The notes under the pieces: generated by a model
What the model saw: only the letters and a program-made list of their open reading frames with translations
Told to the model about the DNA's origin: nothing
Databases searched by the model: none
DNA from: Actinomycetota bacterium
GTDB taxonomy: Bacteria; Actinomycetota; Actinomycetes; S36-B12; UBA5976
NCBI GenBank assembly: GCA_947373075.1
Contig: CANBWF010000022.1
Coordinates: forward strand, 1-15,107
Length of the DNA stretch: 15,107 nt
Direction: 5' to 3'
Program-made: the position numbers and the translations under genes
Shown: positions 8,206-15,107 of the stretch, in pieces
Position numbering within the stretch: the first letter of the stretch is position 1
Layout of the letters: every line of letters begins with the position of its first letter

Positions 8206-8226
8206 TGCACATTAGATAACTGTGCA
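8206..8226 (+). repeat. Short inverted repeat after degV
   Basis: TGCAC (8206-8210) and GTGCA (8222-8226) form an inverted repeat with 5-base arms and an 11-base spacer, in the 94-base gap between degV and comEA. No T-run follows, so it is not a convincing intrinsic terminator. A protein-binding site or chance are both possible. Confidence 0.25.
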
Positions 8227-8268
8227 CAAACTTGTTAAGCAAGACGTGCTGTGGCCTAGCCCTGATTT

Positions 8269-8274
8269 ATTCTG
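8269..8274 (+). promoter_or_regulatory. Possible -10 box for comEA (leaderless)
   Basis: TATTCT at 8269-8274 fits TANNNT and sits 5 bases before ATG 8280, which has no Shine-Dalgarno. Transcription from it would begin at or next to the A of the start codon. No convincing -35 is seen at 16-19 bases upstream. The same hexamer lies before leuS. Confidence 0.33.
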
Positions 8275-8279
8275 CCCAG

Positions 8280-8951
8280 ATGCCAACAGTTGAGGAACGC
8301 ATCCGGGCTCTGTGGTCAACACGCACAGATGATGAAAGTGAATATGTTCCTGCGTCTTACACATTTTCAACTTCATCTAGCACTCGTCGCACGTTAGTTA
8401 AGTTCATGCTGGCTGCTATCTCAACAACAGGATTATTTCTCTGGCTAAATCGCCCACAGATTCAGGTGACTCCAAAAATCGTTGTAAGTGGAACACCGAT
8501 TGCGGCCGCACCGATTGCAGTCACTTCGACAAACATCGTGATAGATGTTGAAGGCAAAGTTCATTTTCCAGGGTTGCGCACATTGCCAAGCGATGCACGA
8601 GTCGCTGACGCAATCGCAGCCGCTGGTGGCACTTTGCCTGGCGTTCCCAAAGGGACAGTAAATCTGGCAGCGCGACTTTCGGATGGGCAACTGCTTATTG
8701 TTGGGCAAGTTGCAGGAGCAGGTGTGGCTTCCGGTGATCAGGGAAATTCTTCGCAGACCAATCAAATTAGTCTCAATAGTGCAACTGAATCCGATTTCGA
8801 ATCCTTACCAGGCGTCGGTCCAGTTTTAGCGAATCGAATCCTTACCTGGCGAACCCAACATGGATCATTTAGCAGCATTGAGGATTTGCAGAATGTTCCT
8901 GGCATCGGACCTAAAGTCTTTGCCAATTTATCTAGTTACGTAACTTTGTAA
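8280..8951 (+). CDS. comEA: ComEA family DNA-uptake receptor
   Basis: ComEA is a membrane-anchored protein that binds double-stranded DNA outside the cell and passes it to the ComEC channel during transformation. From ATG 8280 the product has 223 residues. It has an N-terminal cytoplasmic segment, one membrane span at about 39-57 (LVKFMLAAISTTGLFLWL), a linker, an SLBB domain at about 87-142 (VEGKVHFPGL to DGQLLIVG), a Gly/Ser-rich hinge, and a C-terminal helix-hairpin-helix DNA-binding domain at about 165-218 with LPGVGP (176-181) and VPGIGP (206-211). An in-frame TTG at 8232 would add 16 residues but has no ribosome site and adds nothing conserved. The stop overlaps the comEC ATG by one base (TAATG), so the two uptake genes are coupled. 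No pilus genes are in this window, so competence itself is not shown. Confidence 0.93.
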   Translation: MPTVEERIRALWSTRTDDESEYVPASYTFSTSSSTRRTLVKFMLAAISTTGLFLWLNRPQIQVTPKIVVSGTPIAAAPIAVTSTNIVIDVEGKVHFPGLRTLPSDARVADAIAAAGGTLPGVPKGTVNLAARLSDGQLLIVGQVAGAGVASGDQGNSSQTNQISLNSATESDFESLPGVGPVLANRILTWRTQHGSFSSIEDLQNVPGIGPKVFANLSSYVTL

Positions 8952-11317
8952 TGCACTCAGTTCGAATTGTCGATGCGCGATTCATTCCACTGGCTAGTTC
9001 AATCTGGTTATCCACGGCCGGCACTGTGATTGTTGGGCTGCAACGAAATCCAAGTGCATTGATTTTGTGGCTGACCGCCATTTGCCTCGTGGCACTGAGT
9101 TTGGTTTGGTGGCACAGGCACAAACAACTCTCGTATTCGGCAATTACGAAGGTTATGTTCTGCGGTGCGCTGCTTGGACTTGGATTAGCTTTGACGCGCG
9201 TTCTGCCTATTACACAAAGTTCACTAGTTGTTCAGGCGCAGCATCATTCGGTCGTTGATTTCACAGCAACCGTTGTTGGTGACCCAACACTTTTACCACA
9301 GCAAGACAAACTGACTTGGAATAGTGCAACCCGAGTAAGTATGCGGATGCGACTCGAATCTATTTCGGCTCCTGGGGTAGTCATCGATACCAAACTTCCG
9401 ATTCAACTTTTTGCAACTCGATATATCGATCAATATTTGCACTTGACGCCAGGGACAAAGATTTCGGCAGTTGGACGCCTTGATCCGCCACGGCCAGGCT
9501 CTGCCTTCGTGGCTTACTTAACTGCGCGGACTGAGCCGAAAACCCAAACTGGGCCGCCGCGCTATCAGTGGTTAGCTACTGCGTTGCGTGAGCGACTCGT
9601 TAAAGCGCTATCTCGCACGCCAAATGATGCTAAAGCACTGGTACCGGGATTGGCATTGGGCGACACCCGAGCCATGCGATCGGAATTATTGGCTGAGATG
9701 CGCACATCTGGGTTAACTCATTTGGTTGCAGTGTCCGGCGCGAACGTGACAATACTGTTGGCGTTGGTATTCGCAGCGCTAGCTAGAACTTCACGCTCTA
9801 CTCAAGTGGCTGGCGCCACGCTGGCCCTGGCGGCATTTGAAGTTGTAGTGCGGCCACAACCCAGCGTCTTAAGAGCCAGTGCGATGGGGCTCGTGCTCCT
9901 ACTTGGCATCTTGGGCAAACGCAAAACTGATGCAATCAATGCCTTGGCAGTAGCGGTTGTTGTTTTGGTGATTATCGATCCGCTTATCTCAGCTACCTAT
10001 GGGTTTGCGTTATCAGTTTGCGCCACAGCAGGACTTTTAATGGGTTCTGAAAAATTGCGAAATGTAATGACGAATCATTTGCCAAAGGCAGTTCCTGATT
10101 GGGTAGTGGATGGACTCGTTGTGACTGTATGTGCGCAATGTGCAGTGTTACCGATTCTGCTGCAGTTAGGTGCAACATTCTCGCTTGCAGCTGTGCCGGC
10201 GAATCTGTTGGCAGTTCCTCTTGCTTCACTCACTATGGTTTTGGGATTAATTCTTACTGGAGTGGCAGTAATTTGTTTGCCTCTTGCCCAGGTTTTCGCT
10301 TGGGTCGTGGCAATCCCGGCGCTGGGAATTGCCGCGATAGCGCGGACGGCAAGTTCAGCAACCTTTTTGATCGTTCCAATCCCTAATGGCCTTTTAGGCG
10401 CGTTTTTAGCTGCCGCATTCGTAGGTGCAATCGGGTTTAGTTCCACACGTTGGCCTAGATTCAATCCGAATCAAAAATCATTAATCGTGCTAACGGCGAT
10501 AGTGGCGATTAGCGCAATCTGGATTCACCCATTGACGCAGTTGCGCATGTGGCCAACCAATAACTGGCTGCTTGTTTCCTGCGATGTAGGGCAAGGAGAT
10601 GCAACTGTCATCAATCTGGGCCACCATCAAGCCATTGTTATAGATGTTGGACCAGATCCAAATCTTCTAGATAAGTGCTTAACTGCATTGCACATAAAAG
10701 CAATTCCCTTGTTGATACTTACTCATTTTCACGCAGATCATGTTGCTGGATTAGACGCAGTATTTCATCGGCGCAAAGTTGGCATGATTCGAGTAACTTC
10801 GCTCGCTGATCCACCTCTAACCACAAATTTCGTCACGGGTTTGCTGGCGAGTAAATCGCTAAGCGCACAGGCGATGACTGCAGGTGAGCATCTGGCGATA
10901 AACGAGGTGGACCTTGAGTGTCTATGGCCAGCGGAAATAATGCGTGGCCAAGGAAGCGATGCAAATAATGCGAGTATTGTTTTGCTCGCCAAAATTCATG
11001 GGCATACATTTTTGTTGGCTGGCGATGTTGAAGCGCCAGCACAAAAGGCAATCACGCAGCGCTACCACTTGCCACATGTTGAATTTCTAAAGATGGCGCA
11101 TCATGGGTCACGGAATCAAGATGTGCAATTTGCCCGAGATCTATCACCCGACATCACATTCATCTCAGTTGGCAAAGATAACGGCTACGGGCATCCTGCT
11201 GCCGAAACGCTTATGCTCTATGAAGTTCTGGGTACCAAGATTTATCGAACAGACCGCTCGGGCAATCTTGCAGTGGTCGAATCAGGCGGGATGCTGAAGG
11301 TAATGACATCTCGGTGA
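8951..11317 (+). CDS. comEC: ComEC/Rec2 DNA-uptake channel with metallo-beta-lactamase domain
   Basis: ComEC forms the inner-membrane channel for single-stranded DNA entry in transformation. The 788-residue product shows the three expected parts. First come N-terminal membrane spans and an OB-like soluble region (about 90-190). Next is the hydrophobic Competence domain, opening with H-L-V-A-V-S-G-A-N-V (V261-S-G-A-N) and running through many spans to about 530. Last is a cytoplasmic metallo-beta-lactamase-like domain beginning near VSCDVGQGDA, with H592-F-H-A-D-H597, the A-G-D692 metal site and A-H717-H718-G-S. The metal-binding residues look intact, so a nuclease role for the non-transported strand is plausible; that activity is proposed for the family rather than shown here. 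It starts inside the comEA stop and ends in a GTGA overlap with the longest holA frame. Confidence 0.95.
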   Translation: MHSVRIVDARFIPLASSIWLSTAGTVIVGLQRNPSALILWLTAICLVALSLVWWHRHKQLSYSAITKVMFCGALLGLGLALTRVLPITQSSLVVQAQHHSVVDFTATVVGDPTLLPQQDKLTWNSATRVSMRMRLESISAPGVVIDTKLPIQLFATRYIDQYLHLTPGTKISAVGRLDPPRPGSAFVAYLTARTEPKTQTGPPRYQWLATALRERLVKALSRTPNDAKALVPGLALGDTRAMRSELLAEMRTSGLTHLVAVSGANVTILLALVFAALARTSRSTQVAGATLALAAFEVVVRPQPSVLRASAMGLVLLLGILGKRKTDAINALAVAVVVLVIIDPLISATYGFALSVCATAGLLMGSEKLRNVMTNHLPKAVPDWVVDGLVVTVCAQCAVLPILLQLGATFSLAAVPANLLAVPLASLTMVLGLILTGVAVICLPLAQVFAWVVAIPALGIAAIARTASSATFLIVPIPNGLLGAFLAAAFVGAIGFSSTRWPRFNPNQKSLIVLTAIVAISAIWIHPLTQLRMWPTNNWLLVSCDVGQGDATVINLGHHQAIVIDVGPDPNLLDKCLTALHIKAIPLLILTHFHADHVAGLDAVFHRRKVGMIRVTSLADPPLTTNFVTGLLASKSLSAQAMTAGEHLAINEVDLECLWPAEIMRGQGSDANNASIVLLAKIHGHTFLLAGDVEAPAQKAITQRYHLPHVEFLKMAHHGSRNQDVQFARDLSPDITFISVGKDNGYGHPAAETLMLYEVLGTKIYRTDRSGNLAVVESGGMLKVMTSR

Positions 11318-11319
11318 GG

Positions 11320-11327
11320 CATACTCT
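11320..11327 (+). promoter_or_regulatory. Possible -10 region before holA GTG 11332
   Basis: CATACT (11320-11325), overlapping TACTCT (11322-11327), lies 4-6 bases before the GTG at 11332, in the position of a leaderless promoter. No -35 match is apparent. Read-through from comEC is equally possible. Confidence 0.22.
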
Positions 11328-11331
11328 TAGT

Positions 11332-12354
11332 GTGGCTAAAAAGAATCCAGTAGACCAAACCCGAGTGGTTTTGGCCGTTGGAAAAGAGTCTGCACTAGTT
11401 CAGCAAGTCATCTCTCGCATGAGCAGTAATGCCTCTGCGCATGATCCGCAATATATAAAAATTGAAATTGATCTTGGTGAATTAGAGAATCAAGCGCGTG
11501 ATTTAGTCGAGGCACTTTCGCCTTCACTTTTTGGTGAATTCACTTTGTTGATCATTCAAAACATTTCAGAAATTACTGAAGATTCGTTTGAACCGCTTTT
11601 GCAAGCAGTTACCGATGTGCCAGAACATCTGATGTTGGTGCTGTGTCACCCTGGGGGAGTAAAAGGCAAGAAGTTCCTTGAATTGGTGCGTAAGACCGGC
11701 GTACTTGAAGCCGACTGCGGTGAACTTAAAAACGACAAACTTGATGCTGCTCTTGCTGCTGAGTTCAACAAGCACAAACGTCGCACAACAGTTGAGGCAA
11801 TCGAAGCATTGCGCGAGTCAGTTGGCCCGAATTTAAGTGAACTGCTTTCGGCAATCTCACAGCTTTGTGTTGACATTGAAACTGATCCGATTGATGCAGC
11901 TGCTGTCGCGCAGTATTACTCGGGAATGTCTGACATCAAGGGCTGGGATGTAAGTGATGCGATGTGGAATGCAAAGCCAAAGGAAGTGCTTGAGCAATTC
12001 CGTTGGGCGATTGAACAAGATAGTTCGGCGTCGCCTGCAATTATCTCGGCGATGGCTAAAGGCTTACGCACACTAGTTCGTTTTGCTAGTGCATCGCCAG
12101 GGATGGGTGATTCGGAGCTGGCTGCTTATGTGGGTGTGCATCCATTTAGATTGCGATTTTTACGAGCGCAAAAGAAATTATGGTTTCCAGACGACTTAGC
12201 AAGAGCAACTCGTTTGTTAGCACTTGCCGACCGGGCAAGTAAAGGCACATCGTATGAGCCAGGAATTTCTGGCGGAATTAGTTTGGAGCGCTCTCAAACG
12301 TTCTACGAAATTGAAAAGAATGTTTTGGCGATGAGACCGCCGCGACAGGATTAA
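11332..12354 (+). CDS. holA: DNA polymerase III subunit delta
   Basis: HolA (delta) is the clamp-loader subunit that opens the beta sliding clamp. It has the AAA+-like fold without Walker motifs. The product (340 residues from GTG 11332, 346 from GTG 11314) matches the family: an N-terminal V-V-L-A-V-G-K-E-S segment in place of a P-loop, the ARDLVEALSPSLFGEFTLLII stretch that corresponds to the clamp-contacting region, LMLVLCHPGGVKGKK, LRESVGPNLSELLSAISQL, and the C-terminal collar with HPFRLRFLRAQ and LALADRASKG. The start is uncertain. GTG 11314 overlaps the comEC stop (GTGA), while GTG 11332 leads directly into the MAKKNP start common in actinobacteria and has a -10-like box just before it. 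Its TAA interlocks with the rpsT stop on the opposite strand. Confidence 0.92.
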   Translation: MAKKNPVDQTRVVLAVGKESALVQQVISRMSSNASAHDPQYIKIEIDLGELENQARDLVEALSPSLFGEFTLLIIQNISEITEDSFEPLLQAVTDVPEHLMLVLCHPGGVKGKKFLELVRKTGVLEADCGELKNDKLDAALAAEFNKHKRRTTVEAIEALRESVGPNLSELLSAISQLCVDIETDPIDAAAVAQYYSGMSDIKGWDVSDAMWNAKPKEVLEQFRWAIEQDSSASPAIISAMAKGLRTLVRFASASPGMGDSELAAYVGVHPFRLRFLRAQKKLWFPDDLARATRLLALADRASKGTSYEPGISGGISLERSQTFYEIEKNVLAMRPPRQD

Positions 12355-12611
12355 CTGTTGTTTAGTGAAGACGCCAAAGCAGACTTGCGGTTTGCTGCTT
12401 GGTTCTTGTGAATTACACCCTTTGAGGCAGCTTTATCAAGCGCACGTGTTGCATCTGCAAGAGCAGCGGCTGCTTTAGCGGCGTCGCCAGTAGCAACAGC
12501 CTCACGGAAGCGACGCACCTTTGTCTTTAGGGCGCTACGAACTGCCTTGTTACGTTCTTGGGCAGCAGCATTCTGCAGAATACGCTTCTTTTGCGACTTG
12601 ATGTTGGCCAC
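12351..12611 (-). CDS. rpsT: 30S ribosomal protein S20
   Basis: S20 is a helical primary binder of 16S rRNA in the small subunit. The 86-residue product begins MANIKSQKKRILQN and continues with the typical Lys/Arg/Ala-rich helices (R-N-K-A-V-R-S-A-L-K-T, DKAASKGVIHKNQAANRKS), of family-normal length. It starts with GTG (complement of 12609-12611), preceded on the reverse strand by AAAGAGG (12626-12620) with 8-base spacing. It is the only reverse-strand gene found here, between holA and lepA, which is the common actinobacterial arrangement. Its stop and the holA stop share the palindrome TTAA, so the two genes overlap by 4 bases and leave no room for a terminator between them. Confidence 0.97.
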   Translation of the reverse strand: MANIKSQKKRILQNAAAQERNKAVRSALKTKVRRFREAVATGDAAKAAAALADATRALDKAASKGVIHKNQAANRKSALASSLNNS

Positions 12612-12638
12612 TTGGTTTGCCTCTTTCGTTTTGTACCA

Positions 12639-12652
12639 CGGTCGGTGGACCG
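12639..12652 (-). promoter_or_regulatory. Small hairpin in the rpsT leader
   Basis: CGGTC and GACCG form a perfect 5-base-pair stem around a 4-base loop, inside the predicted rpsT leader of about 47 bases and upstream of its Shine-Dalgarno. S20 synthesis is autoregulated at translation in E. coli. Whether this stem takes part in anything similar is speculation. Confidence 0.25.
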
Positions 12653-12665
12653 ATGTGCAGCCTCT

Positions 12666-12695
12666 AGATTACCTGCCAGAGCACCGTTTGCTCAA
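12666..12695 (-). promoter_or_regulatory. Predicted sigma-70-type promoter of rpsT
   Basis: On the reverse strand TTGAGC (complement of 12690-12695) and TAATCT (complement of 12666-12671) are separated by 18 bases and resemble -35 and -10 boxes of the main sigma factor. Transcription would begin near 12659, giving a leader of about 47 bases. This is the best promoter match I see in the window. Confidence 0.55.
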
Positions 12696-12718
12696 ATTAG
12701 CCCTGAATGTGCGAATAT
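12688..12718 (+). promoter_or_regulatory. Weak candidate promoter of lepA, face to face with rpsT
   Basis: TTGCTC (12688-12693) and the AT-rich GAATAT (12713-12718) are 19 bases apart on the + strand. Starting near 12725, the leader would be about 70 bases. The -10 match is poor, and the TTGCTC box shares bases with the rpsT -35 on the other strand. The rest of the 182-base rpsT-lepA gap holds only a 5-base-arm inverted repeat (CTGCA 12751-12755, TGCAG 12766-12770) and the lepA Shine-Dalgarno. Confidence 0.25.
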
Positions 12719-12793
12719 AGGGGCGGTAATCCACGATTTTTTCAATTCACCTGCAACTGGATTTATGCAGATAGCGCACGACAAAGGACACAC

Positions 12794-14644
12794 ATGGCAC
12801 CGGCAACACCTAAACCAGGCGCCACCGATCCTGCCATTATTCGAAATTTCTGCATCATCGCCCATATTGATCACGGCAAATCCACGTTGGCAGATCGCAT
12901 GCTACAAATCACTGGGGTTGTTGATGCACGAAACATGCGTGCGCAATATCTGGACCGAATGGACATTGAACGGGAACGCGGAATCACGATTAAGAGTCAA
13001 GCGGTTCGCTTGCCATTTAAAGCAGATGACAACGAACAGTATGTATTGAACCTCATTGATACGCCAGGACACGTTGACTTCACTTATGAAGTGAGCCGAT
13101 CACTCGCTGCTTGTGAAGGTGCAATCCTTTTGGTCGATGCAGCGCAAGGTATTGAAGCACAAACATTGGCGAACTTATATCTTGCGATAGAAAATAATCT
13201 GGTAATCATTCCAGTTTTGAACAAAATTGATTTGCCTGCTGCGCAACCTGAAAAGTATGCAGCTGAACTTGCACACATTATCGGTTGCAGTCCTGATGAT
13301 GTTTTGAAAGTCAGTGCTAAAACTGGCGAAGGTGTAGCGGAATTACTCAATGAAGTTGTGAAACTAATTCCTGCTCCAGTTGGCGATGCGCAGGCTCCTG
13401 CACGTGCACTAATTTTTGATTCGGTTTACGACACTTACCGCGGTGTTGTTACCTACGTGCGAGTTATTGATGGACGAATTCCATTGCGCGACAAAATCAA
13501 AATGATGAGTACCGGCGAAACGCATGAGACTTTGGAAGTTGGCGTTATTTCGCCAGAGCCAGTTGCTACTGAAGCACTTGGCGTGGGCGAGGTTGGCTAC
13601 CTGATCACAGGGGTGAAAGATGTGCGCCAGTCTCGAGTTGGTGACACCGTAACTTTGGCAGCGCGACCTGCCCAAACATCACTTGGTGGCTACCGTGATC
13701 CAAAGCCAATGGTTTTCTCTGGTCTTTATCCACTAGATGGTTCGGACTACCCGCTACTTCGTGACGCGCTAGACAAGTTGAAGCTAAATGATGCTGCCTT
13801 GGTTTATGAACCAGAAACTTCCGTGGCGTTGGGCTTTGGTTTCCGTTGTGGATTCTTGGGTCTCTTACACCTTGAGATTGTGCGTGAGCGGTTAGAGCGT
13901 GAATTCAACCTCGAGCTAATTTCAACAGCTCCTAACGTTATTTACGAAGTAACAATGGACGATGGCACCAAGCATGTGGTGACAAACCCAAGTGAATTCC
14001 CCGGCGGGAAGATTGCCGAAGTCCAAGAACCTGTTGTACGTGCCACTATTTTGTCGCCAAGTGAGTTTGTCGGCACTGTGATGGAATTGTGTCAGCAGCG
14101 CCGAGGAACTCTTCTGGGCATGGATTATTTATCTGAAGATCGTGTCGAGATGCGTTACACCTTGCCACTTGCTGAAATTGTTTTTGATTTCTTTGATCAA
14201 CTTAAATCTCGTACTCGCGGGTTTGCATCACTTGATTACGAAACAACCGGAGACCAGGTTGCTGACTTAGTTAAAGTCGACATTCTCTTGCATGGCGATC
14301 CAGTAGATGCTTTCAGTGCGATCGTACACAAAGACAAGGCTTATGCCTACGGCGTGATGATGGCGAGCAAGCTAAAAGATTTGATTCCTCGTCAGCAGTA
14401 CGAAGTGCCGATTCAGGCTGCTATCGGTGCGCGAGTAATTGCTCGAGAAACTATTCGCGCTATGCGTAAAGATGTTTTGGCAAAATGTTACGGTGGCGAT
14501 ATTTCGCGTAAGCGCAAACTTCTGGAAAAGCAGAAGGAAGGTAAGAAGCGCATGAAAATGGTTGGTCGTGTTGAAGTTCCGCAGGAGGCCTTCATCGCTG
14601 CGTTATCGACTGATGATTCTGCTGCGAAAGATAAATCGAAATAG
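12794..14644 (+). CDS. lepA: Elongation factor 4 (LepA), translational GTPase
   Basis: EF4/LepA is a ribosome-associated GTPase related to EF-G that lacks EF-G domain IV and affects translocation, stress recovery and initiation. From ATG 12794 it has 616 residues. GTPase motifs are intact: G1 A-H-I-D-H-G-K-S-T at 23-31, the R-G-I-T-I switch I segment, D-T-P-G-H at 89-93, and N-K-I-D at 143-146. These are followed by domain II, the FRCGFLGLLHLEIV domain III block, and the EF4-specific C-terminal domain (DLIPRQQYEVPIQAAIG, then the basic K-C-Y-G-G-D-I-S-R-K-R-K-L-L-E-K-Q-K-E-G-K segment). ATG 12794 has AAAGGA at 12783-12788 with 5-base spacing. A longer frame back to GTG 12707 adds 29 unconserved residues and is rejected. 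hemW starts 2 bases after the stop. Confidence 0.97.
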   Translation: MAPATPKPGATDPAIIRNFCIIAHIDHGKSTLADRMLQITGVVDARNMRAQYLDRMDIERERGITIKSQAVRLPFKADDNEQYVLNLIDTPGHVDFTYEVSRSLAACEGAILLVDAAQGIEAQTLANLYLAIENNLVIIPVLNKIDLPAAQPEKYAAELAHIIGCSPDDVLKVSAKTGEGVAELLNEVVKLIPAPVGDAQAPARALIFDSVYDTYRGVVTYVRVIDGRIPLRDKIKMMSTGETHETLEVGVISPEPVATEALGVGEVGYLITGVKDVRQSRVGDTVTLAARPAQTSLGGYRDPKPMVFSGLYPLDGSDYPLLRDALDKLKLNDAALVYEPETSVALGFGFRCGFLGLLHLEIVRERLEREFNLELISTAPNVIYEVTMDDGTKHVVTNPSEFPGGKIAEVQEPVVRATILSPSEFVGTVMELCQQRRGTLLGMDYLSEDRVEMRYTLPLAEIVFDFFDQLKSRTRGFASLDYETTGDQVADLVKVDILLHGDPVDAFSAIVHKDKAYAYGVMMASKLKDLIPRQQYEVPIQAAIGARVIARETIRAMRKDVLAKCYGGDISRKRKLLEKQKEGKKRMKMVGRVEVPQEAFIAALSTDDSAAKDKSK

Positions 14645-14646
14645 TA

Positions 14647-15107
14647 ATGACTAATCGGTCACTGGGCGCGTATGTTCATGTGCCATTTTGTGGTTCTCGC
14701 TGCGGTTACTGCGATTTCAACACCTACACCGCTAGTGAATTGCAGCGCGATGGCACTTCAGTTTCAGCACAGACTTATGCACAAAGAGTCCTTAGTGAGA
14801 TTTCGTTAACTGCTGAGAAAAAATCTGAATTTGTGCAGCCACTTGAGACCATATTTTTTGGCGGCGGTACACCAACCCTTTTGACGGCACCGGATTTAAC
14901 TTCGGTTCTTGCTCAGCTGGGTGAAACGTATGGTTTAGCGCAAGGGTGTGAAGTCACGACTGAAGCTAATCCAGATTCGGTCGATAGAGAATATTTGGAA
15001 ACCTTACGTGCCGGTGGTTTCACTCGAATTTCCTTTGGACATCAGTCGAGTAGCCAAAAGGTTTTGCAGGTTTTAGATCGCACTCATACGGCTGGGCGAA
15101 CTTGGCA
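14647..15107 (+). CDS. hemW: HemW, radical SAM heme chaperone (partial, cut by window end)
   Basis: The first 153 codons are present and the frame is open to the window edge. HemW resembles coproporphyrinogen III oxidase HemN but binds heme and delivers it to respiratory proteins. The 4Fe-4S motif is C15-G-S-R-C19-G-Y-C22, followed by D-F. The phenylalanine at 24 stands where HemN has a fourth cysteine (CxxxCxxCxC), favouring HemW. F-G-G-G-T-P-T-L-L at 71-79 binds SAM, and T-E-A-N-P-D (105-110) and R-I-S-F-G-H-Q-S (127-134) are the next conserved strands. Position 132 is His, where many homologues have a hydrophobic residue. The ATG lies 2 bases after the lepA stop with no clear Shine-Dalgarno, so coupling to lepA is likely. 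The lepA-hemW order is conserved in many bacteria. Confidence 0.92.
   Translation, partial: MTNRSLGAYVHVPFCGSRCGYCDFNTYTASELQRDGTSVSAQTYAQRVLSEISLTAEKKSEFVQPLETIFFGGGTPTLLTAPDLTSVLAQLGETYGLAQGCEVTTEANPDSVDREYLETLRAGGFTRISFGHQSSSQKVLQVLDRTHTAGRTW

Noticed and set aside
8186..8231. Intrinsic terminator after degV
   Set aside because: The only inverted repeat has 5-base arms, an 11-base loop and no following T-run.
10075..10464. Reverse-strand open frame of 129 codons inside comEC
   Set aside because: It is opposite the ComEC membrane domain; the Ala/Thr-rich translation is what the antisense of hydrophobic codons yields.
12707..12793. N-terminal extension of LepA from GTG 12707
   Set aside because: The 29 extra residues match nothing conserved, no ribosome site precedes the GTG, and ATG 12794 has an AAAGGA site at 5-base spacing.
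12558..13049. Forward open frame of 163 codons across the rpsT start and lepA start
   Set aside because: It overlaps the beginnings of two certain genes in another frame and shows no conserved motif.

Overview
The window looks like a core chromosomal segment of an actinobacterium. GC content is moderate (near half by eye), intergenic gaps are short, and start/stop codons often overlap. These traits would fit a streamlined lineage such as the freshwater Nanopelagicales/acI group, but that placement is inference. The assignment rests mainly on gene order: (LytR-family tail)-rsfS-histidine phosphatase-tRNA-Ala-...-leuS-degV-comEA-comEC-holA-rpsT(reverse)-lepA-hemW is a typical actinobacterial arrangement.

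Layout: positions 1-1070 hold the last codons of an upstream gene, the ribosome silencing factor rsfS and a phosphoglycerate-mutase-type histidine phosphatase, packed with a 4-base overlap and a 2-base gap. A complete tRNA-Ala(GGC) with encoded CCA lies at 1115-1190. A three-gene metabolic block follows (1213-4825): an acylating methylmalonate-semialdehyde dehydrogenase, an ornithine carbamoyltransferase, and a YqjM-type flavin oxidoreductase whose ATG shares one base with the preceding stop. This block is the least expected part of the order. From 4868 the conserved order resumes: leucyl-tRNA synthetase and a DegV fatty-acid-binding protein; then comEA, comEC and holA, which overlap or abut; then rpsT on the reverse strand, whose stop interlocks with the holA stop; then lepA (EF4) and the first 153 codons of hemW, cut by the window end.

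The genes serve translation and ribosome state (rsfS, tRNA-Ala, leuS, rpsT, lepA), DNA uptake through a membrane channel (comEA, comEC), replication clamp loading (holA), heme delivery (hemW), lipid or fatty-acid handling (degV), and amino-acid/redox metabolism (mmsA, argF, flavin oxidoreductase). All annotated genes except rpsT lie on the + strand. No stretch over 300 bases lacks a gene; the longest gap is the rpsT-lepA divergent region (12612-12793).

I found no mobile element, CRISPR array, phage gene or defence system, and no convincing undescribed system. The points most worth checking are the metabolic block beside the tRNA, the long-form stand-alone ornithine carbamoyltransferase, the TATTCT boxes directly before starts that lack a Shine-Dalgarno sequence, the opposed promoter elements between rpsT and lepA, and the AMSKS signature in LeuS.
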